DNA from: Mycolicibacterium chitae
GTDB lineage: Bacteria; Actinomycetota; Actinomycetes; Mycobacteriales; Mycobacteriaceae
Assembly: GCF_900637205.1 (NCBI RefSeq)
Contig: NZ_LR134355.1
Coordinates: 3,038,001-3,102,000 of the forward strand
Length of the DNA: 64,000 bases
Direction of reading: 5' to 3'
How positions within the stretch are numbered: the stretch's first letter is position 1; every line of letters begins with the position of its first letter. The position numbers and the translations under genes were made by a program. Under the pieces are notes generated by a model that worked only from the letters and a program-made list of their open reading frames with translations, was not told where the DNA came from and searched no databases. Shown here piece after piece: positions 35,710 to 44,074 of the stretch.

Positions 35710-36608
35710 AACGGCACGACCTGCGCATCCCCGTTGCCGGCACCGCGGTCGCGGCGTGGCACTACGTGGCCGACGGCCCCCACCGCCGCCCGTGTGTGGT
35801 GATGGCACACGGCTTCTGCGGCACCAGGGACGCGGGCCTGGTGGGCTTCGGTGAACGTTTCGCCGCCGCCGGCATCGACACCCTGTGCTTCGACTATCGG
35901 GGTTTCGGCGCCTCGGACGGCTATCCGCGCCAGGTCATCGACTTCGCCGCCCAGCGCCGGGACTACCACGCCGCGATCGACGCCGCGCACCAACTGGACC
36001 AGGTGGACGGCGTGGTGATCTGGGGCACCTCGCTGTCGGGCGGTCACGTCCTGGCGGTGGCGGCCGGGCGCACCGACCTGACCGGGGTCATCGCCCTCAC
36101 CCCGATCGTCGACGGATTGAGCACGCTGTTACGGATGCGGCGCGAACTCACCGCGGGCACCGCGGTGCGGCTGGGCGCGGCCGCGCTGCGGGACGCCCTC
36201 GCCGCCGGGTCCGGGGCCGCGCCGGTGTTGCTGCCCGCGGTCGGGGCGCCGCATACCGTGGCGATGCTGACCACCCCGGATGCCCTGCCCGGCTACCTCG
36301 CGGTGGCCGAGCGGGCCCCGCTGTGGCGCAATGAGTTCGCGGCCCGGATGCTGCTGCGCGTACCGGCGTACCGGCCGGTTCTGCGCGCCCACCGGATCGG
36401 CGCCCCGGTGCTGGTACAGATCGCCGCCGGGGATCGCAATGCGCCGGCCGACCTGGCACAGGCCGCGGCGCAGCGCGCGAAGGCGGTGGTGCGCGAGTAC
36501 GGCGGCGCGGGGCACTTCGACGTCTACGACCGCGGGCCGGTCTTCGATGCCGTTGTGGGCGACCAGATCTCCTTCGTGTCGTCACTTTCAGAAAGGACAG
36601 TGTCATGA
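35706..36608 (+). CDS. Alpha/beta hydrolase
   Basis: 300 aa. Oxyanion strand VVMAHGFCGTRD, nucleophile elbow IWGTSLSGGHVLA, acid region QIAAGDRNAPAD and catalytic His in YGGAGHFDVYD. The layout fits dienelactone-hydrolase/S9-like lysophospholipase groups; substrate unknown. It overlaps the crotonase stop and the monooxygenase start by four bases each (ATGA), so all three proteins are made together. A monooxygenase followed by ester cleavage would be a sensible sequence of reactions. Confidence 0.85.
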   Translation: MKRHDLRIPVAGTAVAAWHYVADGPHRRPCVVMAHGFCGTRDAGLVGFGERFAAAGIDTLCFDYRGFGASDGYPRQVIDFAAQRRDYHAAIDAAHQLDQVDGVVIWGTSLSGGHVLAVAAGRTDLTGVIALTPIVDGLSTLLRMRRELTAGTAVRLGAAALRDALAAGSGAAPVLLPAVGAPHTVAMLTTPDALPGYLAVAERAPLWRNEFAARMLLRVPAYRPVLRAHRIGAPVLVQIAAGDRNAPADLAQAAAQRAKAVVREYGGAGHFDVYDRGPVFDAVVGDQISFVSSLSERTVS

Positions 36609-37972
36609 CCCCTGGCCGGACTTCCCCGAGGGCCGCCGTGATCGGGGCCGGATCCGCGGGATTGGCCGCGTGTGTCGGCTTGCAGGCGGCCGGTATCGAG
36701 TTCGACTGCTTCGAGAAGAGCGATCGAGTGGGCGGCCTCTGGGTCTTCGAGAACCCCAGCGGGGTCGCCGCGGCCTACCGCACCCTCAGTTCCAATGCTC
36801 CCAAGGGGTACATGGGTTACCGCGACTTCCCGATGGCCGACGACCTGCCCGCCTACCCGAGCCACTGGGACTTCGCACGTTACTTCGACGACTATGCGCG
36901 TCATTTCGGTCTCCACCGGCACATTCAGTTCGGCACCGAGGTCACCCACGTCGCCGCGCGGGCCGACGGCGGCTTCGACGTGCAACTCGATGACGGCCGC
37001 ACCCAACGCTACGACCACGTGCTGGTGGCCAACGGTCACCACTGGGACGCGCGCATGCCGGAACCGATGTTTCCCGGCACGTTCGACGGCACCCTGATGC
37101 ACTCCCGGGACTACCGGGATTCGGCCTTTCTGGCCGGTAAGCGGGTCGTGGTGGTGGGGATCGGAAACAGCGCGGTCGACATCGCCTGCGAGGCCGCGCA
37201 TCTGGCGGACACCACGTATCTGTCGGTCCGTCGCGGCGCGCACATCATGCCGAAGTACGTCTTCGGCATGGCGCCGCCGAACTGGCTGTTGAACTCCGCC
37301 TCGCACAAGCCCGGTCGCGTAGTGCTCGGGGCACTGATGCGGCTGACCAACGGCCGCGGCCAGGACTACGGACTCCCCACCCCGGACCACGCCTTCGGCG
37401 ATGCCCATCCGACGATGTCCGCCGGGGTGATGGACGAGTTGCGGCTGGGTCGGATCACACCCAAACCGCAGATCGCCGAACTGCTGGGCGACCGGGTCCG
37501 GTTCGTCGACGGGACGGTCGAACCGGTCGACGTGATCATCTGCGCGACGGGCTACCGGATCACCTTCCCGTTCTTCGACGAAGACTTCCTCAGCGCCCCC
37601 GACAACCACATCGCGCTGTATCACCGAGTGATCGACCCGGACCGGCCCGGCTTGTTCTTCGTCGGGCTATGCCAACCGCTCGGCGCCATTCAGCCGCTCG
37701 CCGAACTGCAGGGCAAATGGATCGGAGAACTGCTCGCCGGACGCTGCGCGCTGCCGGCTGTCGAGGACATGCGCCGCGCGATCAAGGCCGATCAGCGCTG
37801 GCTACGGAAGCGGTTCATCGCTTCGGCCCGCCACACCATCCAGGTGGATCACAACCATTACCTCAAGACGCTGCGCCGCGAGATGCGCGCGGGGCGGCGG
37901 CGGGCGCGGCGCGCCGGTGCGAATCCGGGTGTGCCGGACAGTCGCTCGGCCGGGCTGGTATCCGCGCCGTGA
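36605..37972 (+). CDS. Flavin-containing monooxygenase
   Basis: 455 aa class B monooxygenase. FAD motif IGAGSAGLAA (12-21), then EKSDRVGGLWVFENPSGVAAAYRTL. The family motif FxGxxxHxxxY is present as FDGTLMHSRDY, NADPH motif VGIGNSAVD, and the late CATGYRITF segment. The Y-ending version points to FMO-type rather than strict Baeyer-Villiger enzymes, though some FMOs also oxidise ketones. Residues 410-455 form a basic, probably disordered tail. It lies in a catabolic cluster with a crotonase, a hydrolase, a PucR regulator and an acyl-CoA ligase. Confidence 0.88.
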   Translation: MTPGRTSPRAAVIGAGSAGLAACVGLQAAGIEFDCFEKSDRVGGLWVFENPSGVAAAYRTLSSNAPKGYMGYRDFPMADDLPAYPSHWDFARYFDDYARHFGLHRHIQFGTEVTHVAARADGGFDVQLDDGRTQRYDHVLVANGHHWDARMPEPMFPGTFDGTLMHSRDYRDSAFLAGKRVVVVGIGNSAVDIACEAAHLADTTYLSVRRGAHIMPKYVFGMAPPNWLLNSASHKPGRVVLGALMRLTNGRGQDYGLPTPDHAFGDAHPTMSAGVMDELRLGRITPKPQIAELLGDRVRFVDGTVEPVDVIICATGYRITFPFFDEDFLSAPDNHIALYHRVIDPDRPGLFFVGLCQPLGAIQPLAELQGKWIGELLAGRCALPAVEDMRRAIKADQRWLRKRFIASARHTIQVDHNHYLKTLRREMRAGRRRARRAGANPGVPDSRSAGLVSAP

Positions 37973-38011
37973 GCGATTCGGACCGGACCCGGGACTGCGC
38001 CCGGTAGCATT

Positions 38012-39274
38012 GTGACGGTGGTCACTTCCCTGAGCGCCCACGACGCGATCATGGCGTGTGCGCACGACCTGGAAGCCCGGGCCGACGATGTGGCCGTGCA
38101 ACTCAGCGAGCAATTGGCCGGGTCGGTCCCGGAGTTCTTCGACGACGACGACCTGATCCGCGACGTCGAGGCCAGCGCCTACGGCAATGTCGCCGCGATG
38201 CTGTCGGTGTTCCGCGCCGAGGCGGTCGCCGAACAGGTGCCCATTCGACCCGAAGTGATCGCATTCGCCTCGACCGTCGCGCGACGCCAACTGCCGCTGG
38301 AGTCGCTGATCCAGTCGTATCGAGTGGGGCAGACCTTGTTCTCCCGGCTCTGGATGGACGTGCTCGCCGAGCGGCTCACCGATCAGCAGGTGTTCATCGA
38401 GGCGCTGCACCGCAGCTTCGATGAACTCAACGTGTACCTGGATCGCGTTGTCGCACAGTTAGTTTCCGACTACGAGCGGGAGCGGGACCGCTGGCTGCTG
38501 GGCGAGGCGGCGCGCCGCAGCGCGTTGGTGGAGCGGCTGTTGCGTGGCGACCGCATTCCCGTCGACCACGCCAGCCGCCAGCTCGACCACGACCTGCGGG
38601 CCCCGCAGACGGCCCTGATCGCTTGGATGCCGTCGCACGGGGAGGTCGACCTGCAACTGAACGCGCTGGGCCGCGCGCTCGGCTCGCTGTCCTCGCGGGC
38701 CGGGGTTCCCCGGATGCTGCACCTGCCCGCGGGCACGTCGGCCATGTGGGCCTGGATCGCCGGCGACGTGGACACCGACCGCCTCGTCGAGTCCGCCGGG
38801 CAGCTCCCCGATTCCGAGGTCCTGATCGCCGTCGGGCAGACCACCTGCGGTGCGGACGCGTTCCGCATCAGCCACGAGCAGGCGCTGCGGGCGCGACGAG
38901 TGGCCGCCCGCATGCCGGCGCCGCCACGGCTGACCCTGCACGCCGAGGTGGCCACCGTTGCCCTGCTGGCCGGCGACGAGGAAGAAGCCCGGCGCTTCGT
39001 CGCCCGGGCCCTCGGGGAACTCGCGGCCCGCACCGCGGCCGCCGAACAACTGCGGGAGACGCTGTGGGTCTTCCTGCAGGAGGGCGGCAGCACGCGCCGG
39101 GCCAGCGAGCGGCTGTTCATGCACCGCAACACCGTGCTGTACCGGCTGCAGCGGATCGAGGCGATGCTCGGCCATTCCCTCGACGAACGGCGCCTGGACC
39201 TGCAGGTGGCGCTGCTGCTGACCGCGACCTTCGGTCAGGACATGCTGCCCGACGACCCGCTGCCTGACCAGTAG
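38012..39274 (+). CDS. PucR/CdaR family transcriptional regulator
   Basis: 420 aa. Long N-terminal sensory region with a helical segment (QLPLESLIQSYRVGQTLFSRLWMDVLAERL), a central GGDEF-like/CdaR linker, and a C-terminal PucR helix-turn-helix: LRETLWVFLQEGGSTRRASERLFMHRNTVLYRLQRIEAMLGHSLDERRLDLQVALLL. Such proteins respond to catabolic substrates. Starts: GTG 38012, or GTG 38018, which stands seven bases after TAGCAT and would be leaderless. It probably controls the upstream crotonase-hydrolase-FMO operon and the convergent acyl-CoA ligase, whose 3' end it overlaps by 40 bp. Confidence 0.87.
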   Translation: MTVVTSLSAHDAIMACAHDLEARADDVAVQLSEQLAGSVPEFFDDDDLIRDVEASAYGNVAAMLSVFRAEAVAEQVPIRPEVIAFASTVARRQLPLESLIQSYRVGQTLFSRLWMDVLAERLTDQQVFIEALHRSFDELNVYLDRVVAQLVSDYERERDRWLLGEAARRSALVERLLRGDRIPVDHASRQLDHDLRAPQTALIAWMPSHGEVDLQLNALGRALGSLSSRAGVPRMLHLPAGTSAMWAWIAGDVDTDRLVESAGQLPDSEVLIAVGQTTCGADAFRISHEQALRARRVAARMPAPPRLTLHAEVATVALLAGDEEEARRFVARALGELAARTAAAEQLRETLWVFLQEGGSTRRASERLFMHRNTVLYRLQRIEAMLGHSLDERRLDLQVALLLTATFGQDMLPDDPLPDQ

Positions 39275-40794
39275 GGTTGGCGCAGTTCGCGTTTGAGAAC
39301 CTTGCCGGCGGCCGACACGGGCAACTGCTCGACGAACTCGACGCTGCGCGGCGCCTTGTAGCCGGCGATGAACTGCTTTGCGTGCCGGCGGATCTGCTCC
39401 TCGGACGTTGCCCCGCCGGGACGCAACACCACGACGGCGTGGACGCGTTCGCCCCACCTCTCGTCGGGGACGCCGATGACCGCGCACTGGGCCACCGCGG
39501 GATTACGGACCACCGCGTTCTCCACCTCGACCGAGTAGACGTTCTCGCCGCCGGTCACGATCATGTCCTTGATGCGGTCCACGACGAACAGGTAGCCGGC
39601 CTCGTCCAGGTAACCGCCGTCACCGGTGTGCAACCACCCGCCCCGGATGGCCTCGGCCGTCTCGGGGGGCCGCTTCCAGTAGCCGGTCATCATGTTCGCG
39701 CCGCGCACCACGATCTCGCCGACGGTCCCGCGGGGCACCTCGGCGCCCGTCTCGTCGACCACGCGGATCTCGCAGTGCGGCGCGGCGCGGCCCGCCGAGC
39801 GCCGCAGTGTCGCGTCCCGGTGTTCCTCGGGGCCGAGCAGCGTGGCGATCGGGGCCAGCTCGGTCATGCCGTAGGCCTGGGTGAACGCCGCCCGCGGCAG
39901 GGCCGCCGCGGCGCGTTCGAGCAGCGCCTGCGGCATCGGCGAGGCGCCGTAGAGGATCGAGCGCACGCTGGACAGGTCGTGCGCGTCGAGGCCCGGATGG
40001 TCGAGCACCGTCTGGATCATGGTGGGCACCAGGGCGATATCGGTGATCCGGTGGGACACCACGGCGCCCAGCAACTCCCCCGGTTCGAAGCGCGGCACGA
40101 TCACATGCGTGCCGCCGAGCAGCGTCACCGCGCCCCAGGCCGCCAGATCCGCCAGGTGGAACATCGGCGCGGCGTGCAGATACCGGGTGTCCCGTCCGGC
40201 GCCGAAGAGATGACCCGAGGCCAGCGCCCCGAGCCAGGACGTCCCCAGCGCGGTGTGCGAAAGCATCGCACCCTTGGGCGCTCCCGTCGTCCCGCCGGTG
40301 TAGAAGATCCCGGCGAGCGCGTCACCCCCGCGCCGGGCATCGGCGATCGCGGCGGCCCCGGCGATCAGGTCCTCGTAGTCGATCGTCCCCGCCGGCGCCG
40401 CGGCGTCCCCGCAGTGCACCACAACGTCCAGCTGCGCGCACTCCGCGCGGATGGCGTCGAGCAGGCCGCGGTGCGCGTCGTCGACGATCAGCACCCGCGC
40501 CTCGCAGTCGCGCAGCGCATAACCGAGTTCGGCCGCGCTCCACCGGGTGTTCAGCGGGGCCAGCACCGCGTCTGCCCACGGCACGGCCAGCAGGTACTCG
40601 TGATAGCGATCCGAGTTCAGCGCCAGCATGGCGACCCGGTCGCCGGCCGCGACGCCGAGCTCGCGCAGCCCGCCGGCCAGCCGGGCCACCCGTTCGGCGA
40701 CGGTGCGGAAGCTCTGGCTGCGCCCGCCGCAGATCGTCATGGTGACATCGGGAGTCTGTTGCATTCCGCGGTGCAGTCCCTGGGTCACGTACAT
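39235..40794 (-). CDS. Long-chain-type acyl-CoA ligase (FadD family)
   Basis: 519 aa ANL-superfamily adenylate-forming enzyme. P-loop FYTGGTTGAPKGAMLSH, A5 motif AFTQAYGMTELAP, A7 WLHTGDGGYLDEAGYLFVVDRIKD, and the catalytic Lys in SAAGKVLKRELRQPY. It activates a carboxylic acid as its CoA thioester; chain length is not readable. ATG 40794 begins MYVTQGLHRGMQQTPD. It ends inside the convergent PucR gene. With the crotonase, FMO and hydrolase it could complete a beta-oxidation-type route. Confidence 0.88.
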   Translation of the reverse strand: MYVTQGLHRGMQQTPDVTMTICGGRSQSFRTVAERVARLAGGLRELGVAAGDRVAMLALNSDRYHEYLLAVPWADAVLAPLNTRWSAAELGYALRDCEARVLIVDDAHRGLLDAIRAECAQLDVVVHCGDAAAPAGTIDYEDLIAGAAAIADARRGGDALAGIFYTGGTTGAPKGAMLSHTALGTSWLGALASGHLFGAGRDTRYLHAAPMFHLADLAAWGAVTLLGGTHVIVPRFEPGELLGAVVSHRITDIALVPTMIQTVLDHPGLDAHDLSSVRSILYGASPMPQALLERAAAALPRAAFTQAYGMTELAPIATLLGPEEHRDATLRRSAGRAAPHCEIRVVDETGAEVPRGTVGEIVVRGANMMTGYWKRPPETAEAIRGGWLHTGDGGYLDEAGYLFVVDRIKDMIVTGGENVYSVEVENAVVRNPAVAQCAVIGVPDERWGERVHAVVVLRPGGATSEEQIRRHAKQFIAGYKAPRSVEFVEQLPVSAAGKVLKRELRQPYWSGSGSSGSMS

Positions 40795-40829
40795 GCCGCT
40801 CCTACCATCGCTGGATCGCAAAACCCCTG

Positions 40830-40849
40830 AACCCGAACCTAATCGGGTT
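40830..40849. promoter_or_regulatory. Inverted repeat upstream of the acyl-CoA ligase
   Basis: AACCCG (40830-40835) and CGGGTT (40844-40849), perfect arms with 8-nt spacer, 36 bp before the ligase ATG. It could be the site of a catabolic regulator; no binder is identified. Confidence 0.35.
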
Positions 40850-40925
40850 GCAGCCCGTGTCCAGGACGTTGTGGCAGCTGCCCGCTCGCGGAGCGAGAGT
40901 TTGGTCGCGTGCACAAGCGCGTCAC

Positions 40926-40931
40926 TAAAGT
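40926..40931 (+). promoter_or_regulatory. -10 box of leaderless ald
   Basis: TAAAGT, six bases, then ATG at 40938. A short inverted repeat CTCGC-GGA-GCGAG lies at 40885-40897, about 40 bp upstream, where an activator such as AldR could bind; that link is speculative. Confidence 0.5.
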
Positions 40932-40937
40932 GGGCTG

Positions 40938-42053
40938 ATGCGCATCGGAGTACCGACCGAGATCAAGAACAACGAGTTCCGGGTGGCCATCACCCCGGCC
41001 GGCGTCGCCGAACTGACCCGGCACGGCCACGAGGTGCTCATCGAGTCGGGCGCCGGACTGGGTTCGGCGATCTCCGACGACGATTACGCGGCCGCCGGCG
41101 CGCGGCTGGTCGCCGACGCCGATGCGGTGTGGGCCGAGGCCGACCTGCTGTTGAAGGTCAAGGAACCCGTCGAGGCCGAGTATGTCCGCATGCGCAGCGA
41201 CCAGACGCTGTTCACCTATCTGCACCTGGCCGCGTCCGCGCCGTGCACCGAGGCGCTCCTGGCCGCCGGCACCACCTCGATCGCGTACGAGACCGTCCAG
41301 TTGTCCGACGGCGCCCTGCCGTTGTTAGCCCCGATGAGCGAGGTCGCCGGCCGCCTGTCCGCCCAGGTCGGGGCCTATCATCTGATGAAGGCGCAAGGCG
41401 GACGCGGCGTGCTGATGGGCGGGGTCCCCGGCGTCGCGCCGGCCGAGGTGGTGGTGATCGGCGGCGGCGTCGCGGGACACAACGCCGCGCGAGTCGCCGC
41501 CGGGATGGGCGCCAACGTCACGGTTTTCGACGTCAACCTCACCCGGTTGCGTGCCCTCGACGCCGAGTTCTGCGGCCGAATCCACACCCGGTATTCCTCG
41601 GCGCTCGAGTTGCAGGCCGCGGTCGAGAACGCCGACCTGGTGATCGGGGCGGTCCTGGTCCCGGGCGCGCGAGCACCCAAGCTGGTGTCCAATTCCCTTG
41701 TCCAGCAGATGAACTCCGGGGCGGTACTGGTCGACGTCGCGATCGACCAGGGCGGCTGCTTCGCCGACTCCCACCCGACCACGCACGACGACCCGATCTA
41801 CACCGTGCACGACAGCGTCTTCTACTGCGTGACCAACATGCCCGGGGTGGTGCCGCGCACGGCCACGTTCGCGCTCGGCAACGCGACCCTGCCCTACGTG
41901 CTGGAGTTGGCGAACAAGGGCTGGCGGCAGGCGTGCCGCGACGATCCCGCGCTCGCCCACGGCCTGTCCACCCACCGGGGCGCGATGCTGTCCGAGCAGG
42001 TGGCCGACGACCTGGGGCTGTCCTTCACCGATCCCGCAACACTCTTGGCCTGA
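40938..42053 (+). CDS. ald: L-alanine dehydrogenase
   Basis: 371 aa, the usual length. Reversible NAD-dependent alanine/pyruvate interconversion; in mycobacteria also glyoxylate amination and redox balance under low oxygen. MRIGVPTEIKNNEFRVAITPAGVAEL carries the pyruvate-binding Arg, LLLKVKEPVEAEY the Lys, FTYLHLAA the catalytic His, and VVVIGGGVAGHNAARVAAGMGANV the NAD motif. The substrate Asp is in VDVAIDQGGCFADSHPTTHDDP. The usual neighbouring Lrp-type regulator (AldR, Rv2779c in M. tuberculosis) is not found here. Confidence 0.96.
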   Translation: MRIGVPTEIKNNEFRVAITPAGVAELTRHGHEVLIESGAGLGSAISDDDYAAAGARLVADADAVWAEADLLLKVKEPVEAEYVRMRSDQTLFTYLHLAASAPCTEALLAAGTTSIAYETVQLSDGALPLLAPMSEVAGRLSAQVGAYHLMKAQGGRGVLMGGVPGVAPAEVVVIGGGVAGHNAARVAAGMGANVTVFDVNLTRLRALDAEFCGRIHTRYSSALELQAAVENADLVIGAVLVPGARAPKLVSNSLVQQMNSGAVLVDVAIDQGGCFADSHPTTHDDPIYTVHDSVFYCVTNMPGVVPRTATFALGNATLPYVLELANKGWRQACRDDPALAHGLSTHRGAMLSEQVADDLGLSFTDPATLLA

Positions 42054-42056
42054 CCC

Positions 42057-42434
42057 TCAGGGCAGCAGGTCGCCGTCGACGTAGAACCACCGACCGGCGC
42101 GCACGCTGAACCGGGACCGCTCGTGCAGCACGCCCTCGTCGTGGCGCGCGATGAACTCCACCTCGCCCTGGTCGTCACCGGGGCGGCCGGCCACGGTGTC
42201 GACGATCCGCAGGCCCAGCCATTGCGGGCCCTGGTCGATGTCGAGTTGCGCGGGTCGCGTGCGGGGATGCCAGCTGGCCCAGACGTAGTCCGGGTTGCCG
42301 GTGGCGTAGGCGCTGTACCGGGCGCGCATGAGTTCCTCGGCGCCGGCGGCCTGGTGTTCACCGACGTGCAGCGGCAGGCAGCAGTGGCCGAAGACGCTGT
42401 CGTTGCCGCAGGGGCAGGGATCGGTCGAACGCAC
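42057..42434 (-). CDS. YchJ family SEC-C motif protein
   Basis: 125 aa. N-terminal SEC-C zinc motif CPCGNDSVFGHCCLPL, then the YchJ-type NTF2-like middle domain (AEELMRARYSAYATGNPDYVWASWHP) ending FYVDGDLLP. The zinc motif is known from SecA C-termini, but YchJ function is not established. The start is GTG 42434. It is divergent from the DUF4334 gene with the palindrome at 42469-42486 between them, and its stop is 3 bp from ald. Confidence 0.87.
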   Translation of the reverse strand: MRSTDPCPCGNDSVFGHCCLPLHVGEHQAAGAEELMRARYSAYATGNPDYVWASWHPRTRPAQLDIDQGPQWLGLRIVDTVAGRPGDDQGEVEFIARHDEGVLHERSRFSVRAGRWFYVDGDLLP

Positions 42435-42468
42435 CGTCCCAGTGTGCCCGACCGGCAGAACTGTTCAT

Positions 42469-42486
42469 ACTTGACACCTGTCAAGT
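42469..42486. promoter_or_regulatory. Perfect 18-bp palindromic operator with embedded -35
   Basis: ACTTGACA-CC-TGTCAAGT: perfect 8-bp arms, 2-nt centre. The left arm contains TTGACA, a consensus -35 for the plus-strand gene at 42499, although that gene starts too close for a normal sigma-70 layout. The spacing and symmetry are typical of TetR/GntR-type dimers. No regulator gene is adjacent. Confidence 0.65.
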
Positions 42487-42498
42487 AGGGTGGGGGCC

Positions 42499-43053
42499 AT
42501 GCTGCTCTCCGATGTCCTGCCCGAGGCCCCCACCAGCACCGACGGCGCGCTCGCAGTCTTCGACGCCGCTCCCGCGGTGGACCCGGAGTTCATGATCGGC
42601 ACCTGGCACGGCGCCGAACTGCCCACCGGGCACCCCCTCGACGGCCTGTTGGCGGCCAGCGGCTGGTGGGGCAAGCAGTTCGGGGACGCCGAAACCGTGC
42701 ACCCGCTGCTGTTCCGCACGGCCGACGGCACCGCGCTGTGGCCGTTGAACCCGGCGCTGGCGTTCGGCGGCCTCGGCCTGGCCCGCAAGCTCCCCGCCCT
42801 CAAGCGACGCAACTTCACCAACACCATCATCACCGCGCGGCCAGTGCTGCACGCCCGCGGCCCCAAGGCGCGGTTGCGCACCACCCGGTACCGCGACGTG
42901 GACACCGCGACCATGATCTATGACCAACTGCCCATCAACGACGTCTTCCGCCGGCTCGACGAGCAGACCGTCATCGGCGCCATGGACCTGCGGGGCGTCG
43001 CGCGGCCGTACTTCTTCGTGCTCCGCCGCGACGAGTCGCTGCCGGTGCGCTGA
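42499..43053 (+). CDS. DUF4334 (GXWXG) family protein
   Basis: 184 aa. N-terminal GXWXG domain (FMIGTWHGAELPTGHPLDGLLAASGWWGKQF) and C-terminal DUF4334 domain (ARLRTTRYRDVDTATMIYDQLPINDVFRRLDEQTVIGAMDLRG, then PYFFVLRRD). The family is common in actinobacteria, is predicted to be lipocalin-like, and has no established function. ATG 42499 follows a G-rich ribosome-binding-like stretch; GTG 42490 is possible. It follows a perfect palindrome and abuts the convergent nitronate monooxygenase stop with no spacer. Confidence 0.83.
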   Translation: MLLSDVLPEAPTSTDGALAVFDAAPAVDPEFMIGTWHGAELPTGHPLDGLLAASGWWGKQFGDAETVHPLLFRTADGTALWPLNPALAFGGLGLARKLPALKRRNFTNTIITARPVLHARGPKARLRTTRYRDVDTATMIYDQLPINDVFRRLDEQTVIGAMDLRGVARPYFFVLRRDESLPVR

Positions 43054-44070
43054 TCAGGGTGTGAGCGCGGCGATCACCGCCGCGGCCGGGCCTGCCTCGG
43101 CGGCGGCGAACGCCGTACCGGCCCACAGGTTCGTCCAGTCCGGATCGCCCGCGGCGACCGCGGCGCGCCGGAGCGGGGCCGCCAGATGGTGTACTTCGGG
43201 ATAGCCCCCGGGCGCGACGGCGTCGAAGCGATCGACGAACGCATTGTGCAGCCCACGCGCGTAGCGACCCGAAAAGGCCCGCGTCACCGCGGTTTCGGAG
43301 GGCTCCCCGCAGCTCAGTGCCGCGCGGTGCACCGCATTGGTGCCGGCCTCGTCGCTGAGCAACAACGCGGTGCCCAGCTGCGCGGCATCGGCTCCCCGCG
43401 CCAGCACCGCGGCCACCGTCTCGGGCGTGCCCAGTCCGCCCGCCGCGACGATCGGCACGTCGACGACGTGGCGCACCGCCGCGACCAGATCCCCCAACGG
43501 CTGCGTCGCCGGGCGCTCGTCGGGCCGCCAGCTCCCCCGGTGTCCACCGGCCTCGGGACCCTGCACCACCAGCCCGGCCGCACCGCCGGCCACGGCCGCG
43601 CGGGCCTCGGCCACGGTGGTCACGGTCATCAGAGTGCAGATGCCCAGCTCGCTCAGGCGCTGCAGCACAGCGCGATCCGGCAGCGCGAAGGTGAACGACA
43701 CCACCTCCGGGCGCAGGTCGGCGACCACCTCGAGCTTGTCCGTCCAACCGTCGTCGTCCCAGCGCGGGACGCCCAACTCGACGCCGTAGCGGGCCGCCAC
43801 CGTCGCCAATTCGGCGCGGTAGCGGTCGATTTCGGCGGGGTCCGCCGTGCTGGGTTGCGGCACGAAGAGATTGAGTCCGACCGGGCCGGCGCCGGCCGAG
43901 CGGACCGCGCGCAGATCCTCGGATACCTGCTGCGCGCTGCGATATCCCGCGGCCAGGAAGCCCAGCCCGCCCGCGCCGGACACCGCGGTGGCCAGCGCGG
44001 GTGTGCCCGGCCCACCTGCCATCGGTGCCCCGATCAGGGGCACCGCGAGGTCGGCCAGGGCGAACGACAT
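43054..44070 (-). CDS. Nitronate monooxygenase (2-nitropropane dioxygenase family)
   Basis: 338 aa FMN TIM-barrel enzyme that detoxifies alkyl nitronates such as propionate 3-nitronate. APMAGGPGTPALATAVSGAGGLGFLAAGY at the start, VVQGPEAGGHRG with the catalytic His, and the FMN phosphate segment VAAGGLGTPETVAAVLARGADAAQLGTALL. It corresponds to Rv2781c in position. ATG 44070 lies 4 bp after the pepR stop. Confidence 0.88.
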   Translation of the reverse strand: MSFALADLAVPLIGAPMAGGPGTPALATAVSGAGGLGFLAAGYRSAQQVSEDLRAVRSAGAGPVGLNLFVPQPSTADPAEIDRYRAELATVAARYGVELGVPRWDDDGWTDKLEVVADLRPEVVSFTFALPDRAVLQRLSELGICTLMTVTTVAEARAAVAGGAAGLVVQGPEAGGHRGSWRPDERPATQPLGDLVAAVRHVVDVPIVAAGGLGTPETVAAVLARGADAAQLGTALLLSDEAGTNAVHRAALSCGEPSETAVTRAFSGRYARGLHNAFVDRFDAVAPGGYPEVHHLAAPLRRAAVAAGDPDWTNLWAGTAFAAAEAGPAAAVIAALTP

Positions 44071-44074
44071 CGCC

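Noticed and set aside
40885-40897. CTCGC-GGA-GCGAG as an AldR site
   Set aside because: Too short and GC-rich to assign; no aldR gene is adjacent, so it is only mentioned under the ald promoter.
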